Source: SG8-4 sp964598225 (lineage in GTDB: Bacteria > Planctomycetota > Phycisphaerae > Sedimentisphaerales > Anaerobacaceae). From it: a stretch of DNA of 64,000 nt. Location: positions 1 through 64,000 of the forward strand of contig CAZRBG010000022.1 in assembly GCA_964598225.1 (NCBI GenBank), in the 5' to 3' direction. The position numbers and the translations under genes were made by a program. Of this stretch, positions 61,481 through 64,000 are shown piece by piece. Within the stretch, counting starts at the first letter, position 1, and each line of letters begins with the position of its first letter. The notes below the pieces were generated by a model, which saw nothing but the letters and a program-made list of their open reading frames with translations, searched no databases and was not told the DNA's origin.

Positions 61481-63289
61481 CTATAGGGCTATCTGCGGCC
61501 TGCCCTGCTCGTCCCAGCCTCGTTTTACGTAATACAGCGCCAGCATTCTTTCGTACTCGTCTCTGTCGCAGACTTTGCCTGCCAACGGACCGCTGTGTAT
61601 GGGCACGAACGTTCGCGCCGGGGCGTAATCATCGGTTTTGGCCGCGCCGAGCCTGACGTTTATCGCCCGCGTCATATCGTAACAATGCTTCGACCTGGCC
61701 AGCAGATCCTCGAGGCTGTAGTCCAGTCCAACCACAGCGCTGTAAAGCTTGGCATAAAAGTCCTCGTGAAAACCAAGCTCGATCCACGGCAGGCGGCAGA
61801 CTCCGAACATGTCGAACAGCGAACGGATGTGCTGATGGTGAATCACCAGATCGACCTTTTCGCCTATGCCCCAGTCTGCACCCATTTCGAGTTCCTTGCC
61901 GACAGTCCACGCTCTGGTGTGATGAGCACCGATGTCGCTCGTGCCGTAGGCCAGCGCCATTGAGCTTGCACCCCGGCAGTCGTAGGCCGACTGCTCCAGC
62001 CCCTTGACATGAAGGCAGATATCGCTCAGTTGCGGCCATCGTTGGAGCACACCTTTGGCGCCGAGCGCGATCGTGGCGCCGACGGATTCGCATTTGGCGA
62101 TCTGCTCGATAAGCTCCATAATCCGGTCGTCGTCGCCCCAGGTGATAGGCTTGCCGTCAAGGTCGTCCAGCGTCAGAAGGTCCTTTTCGTAGCCTTCGAT
62201 AATGACCGCTATCAAGTTTCCCGTCGAGATCGTATCGAGCCCGAGGTCGTCACAGAGGTGATTTCCGCGCAGGACGCCGGCGAAGTTATCGACGCCGAGA
62301 TTGGAGCCGAGCATCGCCGCGGTTTCGTATTCGGGGCCTTCGGTTACCGTACCCGCCCATTTGCCCTCCTTGACCAGATTGATGTTGCCGCAGCACATCG
62401 GGCAGCCGAAGCAGGCGGTGTTGCCGATCTTATGCCCGGCGAGCATCGTCTTACCGTTAATCTGGCCCGACTTTTCCCAATGCGTGTCGCGGAAGTTGTA
62501 CGTCGGCAGAATCCCCATCATATTGGCGTAATCTACTACTCCCATCAACCCTTGCTTCTGCCAGTGATCCATCATGTCGTGAGCGCCGAGCTCTCTGTAC
62601 GCCTGCTCGGAAATCTCGATGACCTTATCGACATCGTGGACGGGCAGGTCGCGATGACCGCGAACGGCTATAGCTTTGAGATTCTTGCTTCCCATCACCG
62701 CGCCGATTCCGGTGCGACCGGCGTTCCTGCTCCACTCGCTTGTCACGCACGCGAATCGCACGAGGTTTTCGCCCGCTACCCCGATAGACGCCACTTTCAC
62801 GTCGTGATCGCCGAGCTTGTCGCGAATCCTGCCTTCGGTCTCCAGGTTCCCTTTGCCCTTTAACTCCGGGCATGGCACGATTGTTATATTCTCATCGTCT
62901 ATCAGAAGATAGCTCAGTTCCGGTGTTTTTCCCGTAATTGCGACGGCGTCGTAACCGGCCTGGCGCAGCTCGACGCCGAAGCCGCCGCCCATGCTGGAAT
63001 CGCCGAACAAGCCGGTCGCCGGTGAAATCGACGCGAAAGAATTCTTGCCCGAACTCGGCAGGTAAACGCCCGTCAGCGGCCCGGCGGCAACGACGAGCAT
63101 ATTTTCCGGCCCGAGCGGATCTATAGTACCGTTCTTTGACAGGTTGTCCCAGAGCAGCTTTATCGCAAAGCCCCTGCCGCCCAAGTATTTCTCGATGAAT
63201 TCATCGTCGATAGTTTCGGTCCTGCTCGTTCCCTGGGTCATATCGATGTGGAGTATTTTGCGGAAATATCCGCCTTTGTGCTTATTCAT
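61481..63289 (-). CDS. Aldehyde:ferredoxin oxidoreductase (tungsten/molybdenum bis-pterin enzyme)
   Basis: A 602-residue cytoplasmic enzyme of the AOR family, which oxidises aldehydes to acids (or works in reverse) with ferredoxin. N-terminal motifs are KYLGGRGFAIKLLWDNL and GPLTGVYLPSSGKNSFASIS. The 4Fe-4S ligands are in TACFGCPMCCGN (Cys at about 293, 296 and 300), with the last ligand Cys in LFDMFGVCRLPW. GPEYETAAMLGSNLGV binds the pterin region. AAGGGAG lies 7 bases before the ATG. Its ATG overlaps the stop of the polyferredoxin gene by 4 bases. The aldehyde substrate is unknown; fermentative acetaldehyde or sugar-derived aldehydes are plausible. Confidence 0.95.
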   Translation of the reverse strand: MNKHKGGYFRKILHIDMTQGTSRTETIDDEFIEKYLGGRGFAIKLLWDNLSKNGTIDPLGPENMLVVAAGPLTGVYLPSSGKNSFASISPATGLFGDSSMGGGFGVELRQAGYDAVAITGKTPELSYLLIDDENITIVPCPELKGKGNLETEGRIRDKLGDHDVKVASIGVAGENLVRFACVTSEWSRNAGRTGIGAVMGSKNLKAIAVRGHRDLPVHDVDKVIEISEQAYRELGAHDMMDHWQKQGLMGVVDYANMMGILPTYNFRDTHWEKSGQINGKTMLAGHKIGNTACFGCPMCCGNINLVKEGKWAGTVTEGPEYETAAMLGSNLGVDNFAGVLRGNHLCDDLGLDTISTGNLIAVIIEGYEKDLLTLDDLDGKPITWGDDDRIMELIEQIAKCESVGATIALGAKGVLQRWPQLSDICLHVKGLEQSAYDCRGASSMALAYGTSDIGAHHTRAWTVGKELEMGADWGIGEKVDLVIHHQHIRSLFDMFGVCRLPWIELGFHEDFYAKLYSAVVGLDYSLEDLLARSKHCYDMTRAINVRLGAAKTDDYAPARTFVPIHSGPLAGKVCDRDEYERMLALYYVKRGWDEQGRPQIAL

Positions 63290-63849
63290 CTGAGGTCTCC
63301 CTTCCCGTCACGGCCCTCGGCGGCGTTATTGTCGGCATAGTGCAGCCGTTTGGGCTTGCCGTGCTCGGTGTACTCGATCTCCTTCATGTGTGTATAAGAC
63401 AGCACGTTGTTGAGCCGGTGTGCCTGGCCGAACACGTGCTCGGGCATGAACAGTATCGCGCCGGTCGGACACATCTTGACGCATTCTGGGGCGCCGCTGT
63501 CTTCACACAGGTCGCACTTGAGCGGCACGTCGATATCCGGATGGATATACATCGCTCCGAAAGGACAGGCCTCGACGCACGCATGGCACCCGATACAGTC
63601 GTCGTGCCGTATCCTGACCACGCTGTTGTTTTTGTATATCGCATCGGTCGGGCACGCGGCCATGCACTTGGCATCTTTGCACTGGTTGCACACAACCGGC
63701 ATCCTCAGCACCGGATGCGGATAAATCGTGGCCACCCGTATCCTGGCCTTCTTGGGATTGTTTGCCCGTTGTCTGTGTATGGCGCAGGCCATCTCGCAGA
63801 CCCGACAGCCGGAGCACTTTTCCGGCACCACCGCTATCTTACGTCGCAT
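63286..63849 (-). CDS. Polyferredoxin electron-transfer subunit (HycB/HydN-like)
   Basis: A 187-residue protein with Cys sets for four [4Fe-4S] clusters: CSGCRVCEMAC (about 13-23), CNQCKDAKCMAACPTD (about 54-69), CIGCHACVEACPFGA (about 86-100) and CDLCEDSGAPECVKMCPTG. There is no membrane segment. AAAGGAG is 6 bases before the ATG. The 4-base overlap with the AOR gene indicates translational coupling and a shared complex, in which it would take electrons from the aldehyde oxidoreductase. The family also supplies formate dehydrogenase and hydrogenase subunits, but no such catalytic gene is nearby. Confidence 0.93.
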   Translation of the reverse strand: MRRKIAVVPEKCSGCRVCEMACAIHRQRANNPKKARIRVATIYPHPVLRMPVVCNQCKDAKCMAACPTDAIYKNNSVVRIRHDDCIGCHACVEACPFGAMYIHPDIDVPLKCDLCEDSGAPECVKMCPTGAILFMPEHVFGQAHRLNNVLSYTHMKEIEYTEHGKPKRLHYADNNAAEGRDGKGDLR

Positions 63850-63929
63850 AGATCACTCCTTTAGGCTCCATGAGCGTGGGTACGCATCTTCAGGTGAAGC
63901 ACAAAAAAGGTATTCTAATATGTAGATTC

Positions 63930-64000
63930 ATGAAAATCAATGATTTGCGGCACTTGTTTGTCAGGCTTGCAGAAGTTGGTTCAGTGAACGGACTGTCGGG
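63930..64000 (+). CDS. Start of a partial gene, unidentified
   Basis: The frame MKINDLRHLFVRLAEVGSVN continues open to the window edge. LRHLFVRLAEVGS resembles the first helix of LysR-type regulators, but 24 codons are too few to assign. No SD is clear, so it may be chance. Confidence 0.25.
   Translation, partial: MKINDLRHLFVRLAEVGSVNGLS

Noticed and set aside
1..64000. CRISPR arrays, rRNA, tRNA, prophage or insertion-sequence genes
   Set aside because: I found no regularly spaced repeats, no tRNA or rRNA signature and no transposase or integrase frame. The palindromic repeats are irregularly spaced single copies.

Overview
The window reads like a chromosome segment of a planctomycete of the Phycisphaerae type. 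This is an inference from gene content: many secreted glycan-active proteins, two formylglycine sulfatases plus a sulfatase remnant, Tat- and Sec-exported oxidoreductases, a prepilin-type H-X9-DG protein, a dockerin-bearing secreted protein, DUF1080, DUF1593 and DUF5060 proteins, and palindromic interspersed repeats of the planctomycete kind. I see no rRNA, tRNA, transposase, integrase or CRISPR array.

Layout. (1) 1-3.1 kb holds three damaged carbohydrate enzymes in a row: a truncated SASA esterase, a GH29 fucosidase reduced to its two ends, and a sialate O-acetylesterase split by a one-base frameshift. (2) 3.4-5.7 kb holds a YkgJ-type cysteine-cluster protein and 1.7 kb without recognisable genes. 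(3) 5.7-8.8 kb is a central-carbon block (gap, pgk, rpe) behind a good sigma-70-like promoter. (4) 8.9-12.6 kb holds a small lipoprotein, a Tat aldo/keto reductase, a lysozyme-like protein, a CDF cation exporter and two gene remnants (EamA transporter tail, Dph6-like ATPase). (5) 12.6-18.3 kb, minus strand, is a cobalamin-riboswitch-led block: aptamer, intrinsic terminator, dockerin protein, prepilin-like protein, cobC, cobU, cobT, cobS. (6) 18.3-43.7 kb is a large glycan or sugar catabolic region: glycosidase-like proteins, three DUF5060 proteins, cupin isomerase, MFS transporter, LysR regulator, two DUF1080 proteins, two sulfatases, Gfo/Idh/MocA oxidoreductase, HEAT protein, DUF1593 protein, octaheme TPR cytochrome, two TIM-barrel isomerases and an exported peroxiredoxin. 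(7) 44-50.2 kb holds a Cys-rich secreted protein, a membrane-anchored protein interrupted by an in-frame TAG, an M24 peptidase, a candidate structured small RNA, a rhomboid protease and an SH3b protein. (8) 50.4-61.4 kb holds a CE15-like esterase fused to a lyase-like domain, DAHP synthase, a PQQ-type propeller protein, a DUF362 protein, a second DUF1593 protein and a DUF4185-like protein. (9) 61.5-63.9 kb is an aldehyde:ferredoxin oxidoreductase operon with its polyferredoxin.

How it fits together. The 18-43 kb region has the parts of a sugar-oxidation route. Sulfatases and barrel enzymes would trim a sulfated glycan, a Tat-exported Gfo/Idh/MocA enzyme could make 3-keto sugars, DUF1080 proteins could cleave them, MFS uptake and isomerases would feed central metabolism, and the LysR protein is a candidate regulator. 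The riboswitch block links corrinoid nucleotide-loop assembly to an exported dockerin protein whose role is unknown. The window also carries an unusual number of decayed genes: deletion remnants, homopolymer-associated frameshifts and an amber stop. Short palindromic repeats sit between genes and in places inside reading frames.
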